From NCBI GenBank assembly GCA_002304445.1, contig NEVA01000027.1, forward strand, positions 1 through 37,455: a stretch of 37,455 bases of DNA, in the 5' to 3' direction. The DNA comes from Opitutia bacterium Tous-C4FEB. GTDB taxonomy: Bacteria; Verrucomicrobiota; Verrucomicrobiia; Opitutales; Opitutaceae. Below are positions 8,195 through 16,159 of this stretch, one piece after another. The notes beneath the pieces are model-generated. The model searched no databases. It was not told where the DNA came from and saw only the letters and a list, made by a program, of their open reading frames with translations. Positions within the stretch are counted from its first letter, which is position 1. The number at the start of each line of letters is the position of its first letter. The position numbers were made by a program, and so were the translations under genes.

Positions 8195-9247
8195 TTACGT
8201 AGCGGAGGCGCGTTGGCGAAAGCCAGACCAGAGTTGCGGCACGACGCCGGCGCTGAGCGCAAAGAGAAGCAAAGCACCGGTGAGCAAGCCGGACATTTCT
8301 TCGGCGGCATTCATGCGCATCACGACCGGCAGACAGGCGAGGCCGTTTTTAAGGACGGCGATCGCGGCGACGCCGAGAAGCGTGCCGATAACGGAGCCCT
8401 TGCCGCCAAAGATACTTGTGCCGCCGAGGACGACGGCGGTGATGGCAAAGAGTTCGTAGCCGGTGCCGGCGTCGGCTTTGGCTTGGCCGAGGCGGGCGGT
8501 GTAAATGATGGCGGCGATGGCTGCGATCAATCCGGCGAGCACGTAGGCAAGGGCGAGGCGGCGGGCGACCGGTATGCCGGCGTAGCGGGCGCCTTCGGGG
8601 GAAAATCCGATGGTGCGAAAGGCCCGGCCGAACGTGGTGCGATGTACGAGCACGCCGACGACGATGGCGACGGCGAAGAAAATCCAGGCCTGCGTGGGTA
8701 GGCCGAGCCAGCGCTCTTGGCCGAGGTAGAGAAAGCTGGCGGGGAAGTCGGTATAGGTAATGGAGCCCCGCGTGAGCGCCTCGGCGAGTCCGCGAAAAAG
8801 CGAGTAAGTGCCGAGCGTCACAATCAGCGGGGGAATGCGCAGGGCGGTGATCAGGACGGCGTTAAGTCCGCCGGCGAGAGCGCCGATGACGAGGGTGAGA
8901 CCGGCGGCCACCGGAATGGGGAGTCCGCCGTCGTGCCAGAGCTGGCCGAACAGAATCGCGCACAAGCCGAGGAGCGATCCGACCGAGAGATCGATGCCCG
9001 CTGTGATGATGATCGGGGTGAGGGCGAGGGCCAAGAGGCCGATTTCGCAGGAGTGGCGCAGAATGTCGAATTGGCGGTCGAGGGTGCCGAAACCAACGGT
9101 GACGCCGCGGCGGTTGACGGTGGTGCCGGCGAAATAAAAGAACAGCCAAAGAGCAATCAGCACGTAGAACAGCAGCATCTCGTGCGAGAGCAGGCGGGAT
9201 TTCCAAGAGCCGAGTCCGGGAGCGGGTGCGGGTGGGGTTGCGGACAT
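8195..9247 (-). CDS. Sugar ABC transporter permease 2
   Basis: A 350-residue integral membrane permease of the BPD_transp_2 (RbsC/RhaP/LsrC-D) family. After a hydrophilic N-terminal 25 residues it has about nine to ten hydrophobic segments. The family motif GIDLSVGSLLGL, the conserved block IPPLIVTLGTYSLFRGLAEA and the loop VVLGGTSIFGGKGS near the C terminus are present. The last contacts the ATPase. The true start is the ATG at 9247, two bases after the stop of permease 1; the longer frame upstream is read-through inside permease 1. Together with the other permease it would form a heterodimeric channel for the ATPase encoded upstream. Confidence 0.88.
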   Translation of the reverse strand: MSATPPAPAPGLGSWKSRLLSHEMLLFYVLIALWLFFYFAGTTVNRRGVTVGFGTLDRQFDILRHSCEIGLLALALTPIIITAGIDLSVGSLLGLCAILFGQLWHDGGLPIPVAAGLTLVIGALAGGLNAVLITALRIPPLIVTLGTYSLFRGLAEALTRGSITYTDFPASFLYLGQERWLGLPTQAWIFFAVAIVVGVLVHRTTFGRAFRTIGFSPEGARYAGIPVARRLALAYVLAGLIAAIAAIIYTARLGQAKADAGTGYELFAITAVVLGGTSIFGGKGSVIGTLLGVAAIAVLKNGLACLPVVMRMNAAEEMSGLLTGALLLFALSAGVVPQLWSGFRQRASAT

Positions 9248-9249
9248 GG

Positions 9250-10179
9250 TCAATTCCCTCCTTTGCGGCTGCGCAGGCCATCGGCGACGACGGCGAGCAA
9301 AATGATCGTCCCTTGAATGGCCTTTTCCCAATACGCCTCGATGCGGAGGTGGGTGAGCGCCGGTGAGATGCACGCGAGTAGGAGCAGGCCGGCGAACGCA
9401 CCCCAGAGGTTGCCCCGACCGCCGGAGATCGCCACGCCGCCCACGACGACGGCCGCGATCACTTTGAGTTCGAGACCGTTGCCGGTGAGCGGTTGGACTT
9501 GGGGTGACTGCGCCAGGTTCATCATGGCGGCGAGTCCGGTCAGGGCGCCGATCGAGACAAAAACAAGAAACGTGACGAGTTGCGGGCGGATGCCGGCGAG
9601 GCGGGCGGCCTCCGCGTCCGTGCCGACCGCGTAAGCGAAACGGCCGGCGGCGAAGTGGCGCATCGCGAGCGCGAGGAGGATCAAAATGACGACCGCCGCG
9701 ATAACGAGCACGAGTTGACCGGCCGTTTGGCCAAGGCCGAACCATTGGATACCTTCGGGCAGATTCACGAATTCGCCTTGGCGGACGAGGTTCAGGCCTT
9801 GGCGCAGCGTGACCATCGTGGCCAGCGTAACGACGATCGACGGCAGACGCAGCCCGGCGACGAGGACGCCGTTGAAGGCGCCGAATACGGCTCCGAGCGC
9901 GACGGACGCCGGGAGCACGAGGAGCAAGGGCCAGCCGCGGGCGGCCAACAGCCCGGCGCAGACACTGCACACGGAAAAAATTGAACCGACCGAGATGTCG
10001 ATCTGGCGGCAGACAATCACGAGCGCCATGCCGCAGGCGACGACGAGGGTCGGCGCTTCGCGGGTCAGGAGCGAGAGCAGGGGCTGAGGCTGATAGAACG
10101 CGGGCGCAAAAATCGCCAGCCCGAGGAGAATCGCGAGCAACGCGCCGAGGACGGAGAGTTCGCGGAAGTAGTGTTTCAT
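9250..10179 (-). CDS. Sugar ABC transporter permease 1
   Basis: A 309-residue BPD_transp_2 permease. Starts at the ATG at 10179, which overlaps the ATPase stop by four bases (ATGA). Eight to nine hydrophobic segments are visible. It carries the family blocks RQIDISVGSIFSVCS, LPSIVVTLATMVTLRQGLN and VVVGGVAISGGRGN. This is the partner of the second permease; the two are similar in pattern but clearly distinct, as in the RhaP/RhaQ and LsrC/LsrD pairs. Tight spacing on both sides implies translational coupling within the operon. Confidence 0.88.
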   Translation of the reverse strand: MKHYFRELSVLGALLAILLGLAIFAPAFYQPQPLLSLLTREAPTLVVACGMALVIVCRQIDISVGSIFSVCSVCAGLLAARGWPLLLVLPASVALGAVFGAFNGVLVAGLRLPSIVVTLATMVTLRQGLNLVRQGEFVNLPEGIQWFGLGQTAGQLVLVIAAVVILILLALAMRHFAAGRFAYAVGTDAEAARLAGIRPQLVTFLVFVSIGALTGLAAMMNLAQSPQVQPLTGNGLELKVIAAVVVGGVAISGGRGNLWGAFAGLLLLACISPALTHLRIEAYWEKAIQGTIILLAVVADGLRSRKGGN

Positions 10180-11672
10180 GCGGCGGTGCCGAGGGCGGCG
10201 GCCATGACGACGTGCGGATCGGAGCCGCCGGGCAAAATCGCGCGCAGGGTGCCGCCGCCCATCACGCCGATGCGGTCGCTCATGCCGATGACTTCGGGGA
10301 GATCGCTGGAGATCAGAATCACGGCGAGGCCCTCTTTTGCGAGGCGGCGGACGATCTTGTGGATCTCGCTCTTGGCGCCGACGTCGACGCCTTGAGTGGG
10401 CTCGTCGAGGATCAGGAGCTTGGGCTTGGTCGCGAGCCAGCGGGCGAGGGCAACCTTTTGCTGATTGCCGCCGGAGAGGCTGCCGCCGCGGGCTTCGGGT
10501 CCGGAGCATTTGACGGCGAGGTCGCGAATGTAATCCAAGGTGAGCGCGCGTTCGGCGCCAAAGCGGAGCCAAGTCGTGGGGAAGAGGCGGCGATGGATCG
10601 CCATCGTCATGTTGTGCGCGATGGGCAGATCGAGGACGACGCCGTGACGCCGCCGATCCTCGGGCACATAGGCGATGCCGTGGGCGACCGCAGCTTGGGG
10701 CGTGCGCAGGGTGAGCGTTTGTCCGCCGAGGGTGATGGTCCCGGAGTCGGCCGGGGTGAGGCCGAAGAGGATGCGGGCAAGTTCCGTGCGCCCGGCGCCG
10801 ACGAGACCACCGAGGCCAAAGACTTCACCGGCGCGGACGTCGAAGGAGACGTTGCTTACGCCGGATGAACGACAACCCAGCTGGTTGAGCGAAAGGACCA
10901 CGGTGCCGGGAGCGGATTCGGCGGCGGGGTAGATCTGCGCGACCTCACGGCCAACCATCAGGCGAATGAGGCCGGCTTCGTCGATGCCGGCGACGGGATG
11001 CGTGCCGACGCTCTGACCGTCGCGGAGGACGGTGACGCGGTCGGCGAGGGCGAAGATTTCTTCCAGGCGGTGGGAGATGTAGATGACGCCGACGCCGTTT
11101 TGGCGCAGATCACGGACGACGGCGAAGAGCAGGTGCTGTTCCTTTTGGGTGAGCGAGGCGGTGGGCTCGTCCATGACGACGATGCGGGCGCCGGAGCCGA
11201 GGGCACAGGCAATTTCCACGAGCTGTTGCTCGGGCATCGACAACGAGCGGACCTCGGCGTCGGGCGAAATCTCCGCGCCGATGCGGGCGAGGAGCTTGGT
11301 TGCGCGGGCGCGGCAATCCGACCAGCGCATACGGGCGGCAGGAGACGGGGCGTTGAGGCGGAGGGCGAGATTCTCGGCGACGGTGAGATCGGGAAACAGC
11401 GCGGGCTGTTGGTAAATACAGGCGATGCCGAGGGCGCGGGCGGTGGCGGGGGTGAGACCGGAAACGGTTTGGCCGGCGAGGGTGATCGTGCCGCCGTTGG
11501 GGGCGTGGGCACCGGTGACGACCTTGATGAGTGTCGATTTGCCCGCGCCGTTTTCACCGAGGAGGGCGTGGACTTCGCCGGCCCGCAGGTCGAAATCAAC
11601 TCCCCGCAAAGCGCGGACCCCACCGTAGTTCTTCACGAGCTGACGGAGTTCGAGGAGCGGAGCGGGTGACAT
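10176..11672 (-). CDS. Sugar ABC transporter ATPase, two nucleotide-binding domains
   Basis: A 498-residue duplicated ATPase of the RbsA/MglA/RhaT/LsrA class. Domain 1 has Walker A GENGAGKST (39-47), signature LSMPEQQ and Walker B RIVVMDEPTAS. Domain 2 has the degenerate loop LVGAGRTEL in place of Walker A, signature LSGGNQQK and Walker B LLILDEPTQG. A degenerate second P-loop is normal in this class, so ATP hydrolysis is expected at domain 1. It is the first gene of the ATPase-permease-permease-binding protein operon. A 17-base inverted repeat lies just upstream (11720-11736). The order and the binding protein type suggest rhamnose-like or autoinducer-2-like uptake. Confidence 0.92.
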   Translation of the reverse strand: MSPAPLLELRQLVKNYGGVRALRGVDFDLRAGEVHALLGENGAGKSTLIKVVTGAHAPNGGTITLAGQTVSGLTPATARALGIACIYQQPALFPDLTVAENLALRLNAPSPAARMRWSDCRARATKLLARIGAEISPDAEVRSLSMPEQQLVEIACALGSGARIVVMDEPTASLTQKEQHLLFAVVRDLRQNGVGVIYISHRLEEIFALADRVTVLRDGQSVGTHPVAGIDEAGLIRLMVGREVAQIYPAAESAPGTVVLSLNQLGCRSSGVSNVSFDVRAGEVFGLGGLVGAGRTELARILFGLTPADSGTITLGGQTLTLRTPQAAVAHGIAYVPEDRRRHGVVLDLPIAHNMTMAIHRRLFPTTWLRFGAERALTLDYIRDLAVKCSGPEARGGSLSGGNQQKVALARWLATKPKLLILDEPTQGVDVGAKSEIHKIVRRLAKEGLAVILISSDLPEVIGMSDRIGVMGGGTLRAILPGGSDPHVVMAAALGTAA

Positions 11673-11719
11673 GCGGCGGACGAGAACGATGACGTGTCGG
11701 GTGAGCCCAGCAATTTTTC

Positions 11720-11736
11720 AGCGCGTGGAAAGCGCT
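11720..11736. promoter_or_regulatory. Inverted repeat upstream of the sugar-transport operon
   Basis: AGCGC (11720-11724) and GCGCT (11732-11736) form an interrupted palindrome about 50 bases upstream of the ATPase start, touching the stop codon of the TPR gene. The size and place suit a LacI-type sugar-responsive operator, but no regulator gene is in the window and the match to a known consensus is weak. Confidence 0.25.
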
Positions 11737-12211
11737 AACTTGCGACCGGGCGGTCCCGGAGCGGGGCCAAGTCAGGATCGGTTTCGGCGGCGGCGCGAAA
11801 GAGCGGTTCGAGGGCGATGGCGGCGTCGACGCGGGCGCGGGCTTCAGCGAGGTCGCCGCGTTGGCAGGCATAGCAGCCGAGGTTGAACTGAATCGTAGCC
11901 TCGGCGGGATGACGGAGCTCCGCCTCGCGGAGGATGGCCTCGGCTTCGGACAGCGATCGGGCGCGGCGAGTCGCGTAGGCGAAGGTGATCCAGGCTCCGG
12001 CGTTAGCGGGCTGGCGGCGGACGAGCTCGGCGGCGACGGTGCAAAGCTCGATCCAGTGACCTTGCTCGCGGAGGATAATGAGACGGAGACCGAGGACCTC
12101 ATCGCCGTTGGCCGATCCGGCGGGAAGTTGGTCGAGTTCGGCGGCGGCCTCGGCGAGGAGGCCGAGTTCGATGTAGCCGCGGGCGTGGGACAGAAGCCAG
12201 CGCGGTTGCAT
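11735..12211 (-). CDS. TPR-repeat protein
   Basis: A 158-residue soluble helical protein with tetratricopeptide-like repeats. Clear units are ARGYIELGLLAEAAAELDQL near the N terminus, a middle unit around GAWITFAYATRRARSLSEAE, and FNLGCYACQRGDLAEARARV near the C terminus, the last followed by the usual A-I-A-L-E-P. These helix pairs form a protein-binding scaffold. No catalytic residues are evident and the partner is unknown. It starts 21 bases after the SEC-C gene's stop on the same strand, so the two are probably cotranscribed; the ABC operon begins 62 bases downstream. Confidence 0.75.
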   Translation of the reverse strand: MQPRWLLSHARGYIELGLLAEAAAELDQLPAGSANGDEVLGLRLIILREQGHWIELCTVAAELVRRQPANAGAWITFAYATRRARSLSEAEAILREAELRHPAEATIQFNLGCYACQRGDLAEARARVDAAIALEPLFRAAAETDPDLAPLRDRPVAS

Positions 12212-12232
12212 CGATGCGACTGGCCGGCCGGC

Positions 12233-12754
12233 TTAGGCGGACTTGAGCAGACAGCACTGCTTGTATTTGCGACCGCTGCCGCAGGAGCAGGGGTCGTTGC
12301 GGCCGGGTTTGGCGGCGGCCTTAACGGGGGCGGGACCGGTGCGGACGGGGCGGGTGTAGATCCAACCATCGGCGCGGCGGCGAAATTCGGCGCGCTCCTC
12401 TAGAACGTGTTCGTTGCCCGATTCGACGTAGAAGGCGGAGAATTCGACAAACGAGAGATTGGGCTGCACGTCGGGCTCGTGGCGATGGATGATCAGACGA
12501 GACCAGCCGATGGACGGCTCGTCGGGGAGCTCGACGTAAGCCTCGCTGGCGGTGCCGGCGTAGGAGCGATGAAGGTGGGCGTAATCGCGCGCGACGTGCG
12601 CGGTGAAGCGCGACCGCATGAGCTCTTCGGCGTTGGCGGCGGGCCGCTTGCCGGTGAGGATGGGCTCGCAGCACTCCTCATAAATTTTGCCGCTGCCGCA
12701 GGAGCAGGGCTGACCACGTTGCGGGAGCGGAAGAGCGGCGAGTGAGTTCGACAT
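12233..12754 (-). CDS. YchJ-family protein with two SEC-C zinc motifs
   Basis: A 173-residue protein of the YchJ (UPF0225) type. A SEC-C zinc-binding motif sits at each end: PCSCGSGKIYEECC near residue 16 and PCSCGSGRKYKQCC near residue 155. Each has the CxCx(8)C(C/H) ligand spacing that also occurs at the C terminus of SecA. Between them is the YchJ NTF2-like middle domain, recognisable from LMRSRFTAHVARDYAHLHRSY and the W-x-R-L-x-I block. YchJ proteins are conserved, and their biochemical role is not firmly established. It probably forms a two-gene unit with the TPR gene. Confidence 0.88.
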   Translation of the reverse strand: MSNSLAALPLPQRGQPCSCGSGKIYEECCEPILTGKRPAANAEELMRSRFTAHVARDYAHLHRSYAGTASEAYVELPDEPSIGWSRLIIHRHEPDVQPNLSFVEFSAFYVESGNEHVLEERAEFRRRADGWIYTRPVRTGPAPVKAAAKPGRNDPCSCGSGRKYKQCCLLKSA

Positions 12755-12812
12755 CGCCTGAGAGGTAGGCTTCGGGCGGCGGGCGATGCGAGCCTGAAGC
12801 GGAGTGCGATGT

Positions 12813-13013
12813 TCACGCTGCGCGCGTCCGGCTGGGCTTGGCCGGCAACGCAGCGGCGGGCTGGCCGGGACTCAGTTGGGGGCTGAGGCTGAGCACGAGA
12901 AAATCATGCTGCGGCGCATAGGCGGGCTTGGGAGCGGCGATTTTTTTCCCGGCGGTGAAGCTGAGGATCGGACGACGGGCGGTGAGGGCGTGGTTGGGCT
13001 GATACGGTTGCAT
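12813..13013 (-). CDS. Possible small protein of unknown function
   Basis: An open frame of 66 codons starting MQPYQPNHALTARRPILSF. It is rich in Pro, Ala and basic residues with no hydrophobic core I recognise, and no Shine-Dalgarno sequence precedes the ATG. It lies directly downstream (minus strand) of a strong terminator at 13071-13104 and upstream of the SEC-C gene. If real, it would be expressed only by read-through of that terminator. It could also be a chance frame in GC-rich DNA. Confidence 0.3.
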   Translation of the reverse strand: MQPYQPNHALTARRPILSFTAGKKIAAPKPAYAPQHDFLVLSLSPQLSPGQPAAALPAKPSRTRAA

Positions 13014-13070
13014 CGGATATGGCGTGTTTTGGTTTTTGAAAACCCGCCCGAGACCGAACCGCAGAGGCCA

Positions 13071-13104
13071 TAAAAAAGCCCCTCCGGTGCGGCACCGGAG
13101 GGGC
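13071..13104 (-). terminator. Strong intrinsic terminator, probable attenuator
   Basis: On the minus strand GCCCCTCCGGTG pairs perfectly with CACCGGAGGGGC around a loop of about three bases, and is followed by TTTTTTA. This is a textbook rho-independent terminator. No T-run follows on the plus strand, so it acts on minus-strand transcription. It lies 18 bases beyond the stop codon of a valine-rich 35-codon frame, the geometry of transcription attenuation. Confidence 0.8.
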
Positions 13105-13122
13105 GAAAGTCGTTAAGACAAA

Positions 13123-13230
13123 TCAGACCCCCCGCGCCGCGCGGCGAATGGATACGGATACGACGGATACTACGACCACGGAGGCGTGGGCGAGCGGGGA
13201 GGCTTTGATCGTCGTGCCGAGAAGATTCAT
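13123..13230 (-). CDS. Valine-rich leader peptide candidate
   Basis: A 35-codon frame beginning MNLLGTTIKASPLAHA, followed by a run with seven Val codons in nine (VVVVSVVSV) and a basic tail ending ARGV. Four of the seven Val codons in this run are GTA, an unlikely choice in such a GC-rich genome, and the frame is followed at once by the terminator at 13071-13104. Known ilv/ivb leader peptides have the same layout: stalling at Val codons lets an alternative hairpin prevent termination. No branched-chain amino-acid gene follows in this window, so it is an orphan or controls something else. No clear Shine-Dalgarno is seen; the ATG overlaps the stop of an upstream short frame as ATGA. Confidence 0.5.
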   Translation of the reverse strand: MNLLGTTIKASPLAHASVVVVSVVSVSIRRAARGV

Positions 13231-13391
13231 CTGCGGGACGAGGAAAGTTTGGGCAGAGGAATGATGTCAAGGCCGTCTTCGGTCGGCATGCTCCGATCGC
13301 GAGACGCCGGCGTGCGGCACGTTTTGAAGGGCGGCGATGAAGTCCGCACCGCTTCCGGATCAGGCGGCACGCAAGTGTAACGGGGGGCCGC

Positions 13392-13421
13392 TTGACAGCG
13401 GTCGAGTGGCACGAGTATTGC
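13392..13421 (+). promoter_or_regulatory. Sigma-70-like promoter for the HNH gene
   Basis: TTGACA (13392-13397) and TATTGC (13416-13421) are separated by 18 bases and end 11 bases before the ATG at 13433. A transcript from here would have almost no 5' leader, and no Shine-Dalgarno is visible, so the gene may be translated from a nearly leaderless mRNA. Confidence 0.45.
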
Positions 13422-13432
13422 GATTGTCCCGT

Positions 13433-14053
13433 ATGGACGTTGCTCTCGACCAACCGGTGCTGGTTTTGAATCGCTTGTGGCAAGCCGTGAATGTGATCGG
13501 CGCCCGGAGGGCGTTCGCCTTGCTCTCGCGCGGGCACGCGCACGTGGTGCACCATCACGGCGACGATTTCCGGATGTTTTCGATGATGGACTGGATCGAT
13601 TTTTCGGCGAGCAACCCGCCGGTGGCGGCGATCGAAACGGTGAACACGCCGACGCGCGCGATCCGACTGCCGCGCGTGATTTTGCTCACGTTTTTCGACA
13701 AGCTGCCGTGCAAGGAATTGAAACTGACGCGGGGCAACGTCTTCGACCGCGACAAGAACACGTGTCAGTATTGCTCGCGGATTTTGCCGCGGGAGCAGCT
13801 CAATCTCGACCACGTGATTCCACGTGATGCGGGTGGGAAGACGACGTGGGAAAACATCGTGTGCTCGTGCATCAAGTGCAATTCACGCAAGGCAAACCGC
13901 CTGCCGCACGACGCGCACATGCGACTCATCCGGAAACCGGTGCGGCCAAAGTGGCGTCCGGTGATCTCGCTCGTGCTGGGCAACCAGAAGCAGCACGAGG
14001 TTTGGAAAGACTTCCTCGACGTGGCGTATTGGAACGTCGAGTTGGAGGACTGA
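13433..14053 (+). CDS. HNH endonuclease family protein
   Basis: A 206-residue protein with a C-terminal HNH nuclease domain. Zinc-binding pairs C111/C114 and C146/C149 frame the catalytic block LDHVIP (D126-H127), with N141 of WENIV completing the His-Asn-His arrangement. The N-terminal 95 residues (QPVLVLNRLWQAVNVIGARR) form a conserved domain of stand-alone HNH proteins that are common in several environmental phyla. Biological target unknown; there is no neighbouring methylase, so this is not an obvious restriction system. The start is the ATG at 13433; the upstream extension is not supported because it would contain the promoter. Convergent with the small membrane-protein gene six bases away. 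Confidence 0.85.
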   Translation: MDVALDQPVLVLNRLWQAVNVIGARRAFALLSRGHAHVVHHHGDDFRMFSMMDWIDFSASNPPVAAIETVNTPTRAIRLPRVILLTFFDKLPCKELKLTRGNVFDRDKNTCQYCSRILPREQLNLDHVIPRDAGGKTTWENIVCSCIKCNSRKANRLPHDAHMRLIRKPVRPKWRPVISLVLGNQKQHEVWKDFLDVAYWNVELED

Positions 14054-14059
14054 GGCGTT

Positions 14060-14317
14060 TTATTTTTCCGGCTTGGCGGATTTCTGCCGGACGATCAGCA
14101 GGAGAATTGCTGTGGCGATCATGTTGACGGAGGCCAAGGCGACGCGGCCGGCCATCGGGATTTTCGGACTTGGCACGATCAAAAGCACGATCGAGCACAC
14201 GACCAGCAACCCACAGGCGAGGTAGATAGTGGTGCGTTGGCGAGGCGTGGGCGAATAGACCTCGGCCGGGGAAGCGGGTTTGGACGGAGGGGAATTGGGT
14301 TCGATCGGGGCGGACAT
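14060..14317 (-). CDS. Small membrane protein, two helices
   Basis: An 85-residue protein with a proline-rich N-terminal 25 residues (EPNSPPSKPASPAEVYSP), two hydrophobic helices (TIYLACGLLVVCSIVLLIV and the stretch VALASVNMIATAILLLIV) and a short basic tail. I do not recognise a family. It follows the histidine kinase gene by 35 bases on the same strand and may be cotranscribed. The frame remains open upstream into the kinase gene, but that part is Arg/His-rich shadow sequence. Confidence 0.6.
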   Translation of the reverse strand: MSAPIEPNSPPSKPASPAEVYSPTPRQRTTIYLACGLLVVCSIVLLIVPSPKIPMAGRVALASVNMIATAILLLIVRQKSAKPEK

Positions 14318-14352
14318 AACGGGAACCAGAGGTGAGGACGGTAGTGGGGCGA

Positions 14353-16059
14353 TTAAGCCAGTGGAAGCGTGAGGCGCATCGTGGTGCCGGCGGGACTGCT
14401 GGTCACCAGCGTGAGATCGCCGTAGTGGGAGTTGAGCACGCGTTTGGCGATGGCGAGGCCCAAGCCGGTGCCGCCGGGACGGCCGGAGAGGAAAGAATCG
14501 AAGATGCGGTCGCGAATGTTGTCGGGGATGCCCGTGCCGGTGTCGCTGAGTTCGACGACGGCGACGGGACCGGATTCGCGGAGTTGGGCGTCGAGGGTGA
14601 GGGTAATGGTGCCACCGTCGGGCATGGCCTGCATGGAATTGATGATGAGGTTGAGCAGCACCTGTTGAAGCTGGCCCTGTTGACCCTCGACCACGAGCGG
14701 GCGGGCCGGGGGTTCGAAGCGGAGGGTGATCTTGCTCTGGGCGAGTTTCAGGCGGAGCAGGACGAGGGTGTCCTCGATGATTTCCTGCAGCGGGCAACGG
14801 GTGTGGAGACTGTTGGGGGCTTTGGCGAAATTCAACACGCGGGTGACGATCGCTTCGAGTTGGTCGAGCTTTTCGCCAATGACGCGCATGTCGGTGCGGC
14901 GTGGATCGTCGGGGGGGAAATCGACGCCGAGGCCGCCGTGGAGAAGTTTGAGGACGGTGAGGGGGTTGCGAATCTCGTGGGCGATTTCGGCCGCGAGCAG
15001 GCCCAGGGTAGTGAGGCGCTCGTTTTTGCGGAGGGAATCTTCGCTTTGAAAAACGCGGGTGTAGAGGCGGGAGTTTTGCAGGGCGACGGCACCGAGCGAA
15101 GTAAGGGCGGCGAGAAGACGTTTTTCGTCGTTGTCGAAGCGGTGCAGTCGTTCGGTGAAGACGGCGAGCACGCCGAGCACTTCGCCTTCGTAAAGCAACG
15201 GAGTCGCCAAGACGGAGATTAAGGCCGGATCGCCGGGCAGATCGACGAGATCGAAAAAATCGGGTGTGCGGATATTGGCGAAGGAGACGGCGCGGCGCGT
15301 GTGGACGACGGCGGCAAAGGCGCAGGAATTGAGCGGAATGTCACCGGGGGGCGGTGGAGTGGCGACCACACTGGTCAGGGAGGCGCAGCGCAGGGTGATA
15401 CTGTCGGGGTTGTAGAGGTAAAGGGCGCAGGTGCGGGCGGCGACCACCTGGCGGGCATCGCGCGTGAGCGAGTCGAAGAGGGCCTGCGGTTCGAGTTTGG
15501 AGACGAGCGATTTGCCGGTGGTGATCAGGGTTTCAAGTTGGCGGGCTTTGGCCTTGAGATGGCCGATTTGCCAAAGGCGCTGGAGCACGGCGGTGGCTTC
15601 GGCGGTGAAGCGTACCAGCAAGGCGAGGTCGCTGGGGGTAAAGCGGTCCACCGTGTCGTGGTCGATGCAGATGACGCCGATGACCTGACCATTGTCTTCC
15701 ATGGGCACGGCCATTTCCGTGGCGGTGGTGGGGCGGATGCGCACGTAACGCAGGTCACGGGTGACATCGGTCACGAGCTGCGCGCGGGCGTGAAAAGCGG
15801 CCCAGCCGGTCACACCTTGGCCCATGCGCAAGGCGACTTCGCGGTAGTCGGCAGGCAGGCCGATCTGAGTTTCAATCTCGAGCCGGCCGGTGTCGGGATT
15901 GAGCAGGGAAATCGTGCCGGCCGAGGCGTTGAAGTGGGTGATGAGTTCGCCGAGAATGCGAGGCAGCACGACGTTGGGTTCATCGCTCTGAAAGCCCAGG
16001 GACGCGATTCGGCCGAGGGTGGCTTGGTCGGCTAAGGTGAGAGCGAGGGCGGATTCCAC
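14353..16059 (-). CDS. Soluble GAF-domain sensor histidine kinase
   Basis: A 568-residue kinase without membrane segments. Two GAF sensor domains occupy roughly residues 25-165 and 185-335 (the second after a short coiled linker). A dimerisation/phosphoacceptor helix contains AEIAHEIRNPL with His361, and the HATPase_c domain shows the N box NLIINSMQAM, G1 DTGTGIP and G2 GGTGLGLAIA. It should autophosphorylate in response to a small ligand or redox signal sensed in the cytoplasm. No response regulator gene lies nearby, so it is an orphan here. The start is GTG at 16059. It lies 100 bases downstream of glnD on the same strand; linkage to nitrogen control is possible only by position. Confidence 0.88.
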   Translation of the reverse strand: MESALALTLADQATLGRIASLGFQSDEPNVVLPRILGELITHFNASAGTISLLNPDTGRLEIETQIGLPADYREVALRMGQGVTGWAAFHARAQLVTDVTRDLRYVRIRPTTATEMAVPMEDNGQVIGVICIDHDTVDRFTPSDLALLVRFTAEATAVLQRLWQIGHLKAKARQLETLITTGKSLVSKLEPQALFDSLTRDARQVVAARTCALYLYNPDSITLRCASLTSVVATPPPPGDIPLNSCAFAAVVHTRRAVSFANIRTPDFFDLVDLPGDPALISVLATPLLYEGEVLGVLAVFTERLHRFDNDEKRLLAALTSLGAVALQNSRLYTRVFQSEDSLRKNERLTTLGLLAAEIAHEIRNPLTVLKLLHGGLGVDFPPDDPRRTDMRVIGEKLDQLEAIVTRVLNFAKAPNSLHTRCPLQEIIEDTLVLLRLKLAQSKITLRFEPPARPLVVEGQQGQLQQVLLNLIINSMQAMPDGGTITLTLDAQLRESGPVAVVELSDTGTGIPDNIRDRIFDSFLSGRPGGTGLGLAIAKRVLNSHYGDLTLVTSSPAGTTMRLTLPLA

Positions 16060-16159
16060 GCTAAACAGAATTGGCGAAACGACGGGAATGGCCAGAAATT
16101 CTGACGGCGCTCCGAACGCAGAGGTCCTGGGGAAACGAACGGTCGCGGCGGGCGACGGA

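Noticed and set aside
8195-9970. A 591-residue version of permease 2 and similar long versions of permease 1 and the methyltransferase
   Set aside because: The upstream parts are Arg/Pro-rich shadows of the preceding genes; the internal ATGs fit operon spacing and family length.
13242-13270. A TTGACA on the minus strand (13270-13265) as the promoter of the valine-rich leader
   Set aside because: No acceptable -10 lies 16-18 bases downstream, so I do not call a promoter there.
12872-13813. A 313-codon minus-strand frame across the leader, terminator and HNH 5' end
   Set aside because: Low-complexity shadow crossing a strong terminator and opposing the well-supported HNH gene.
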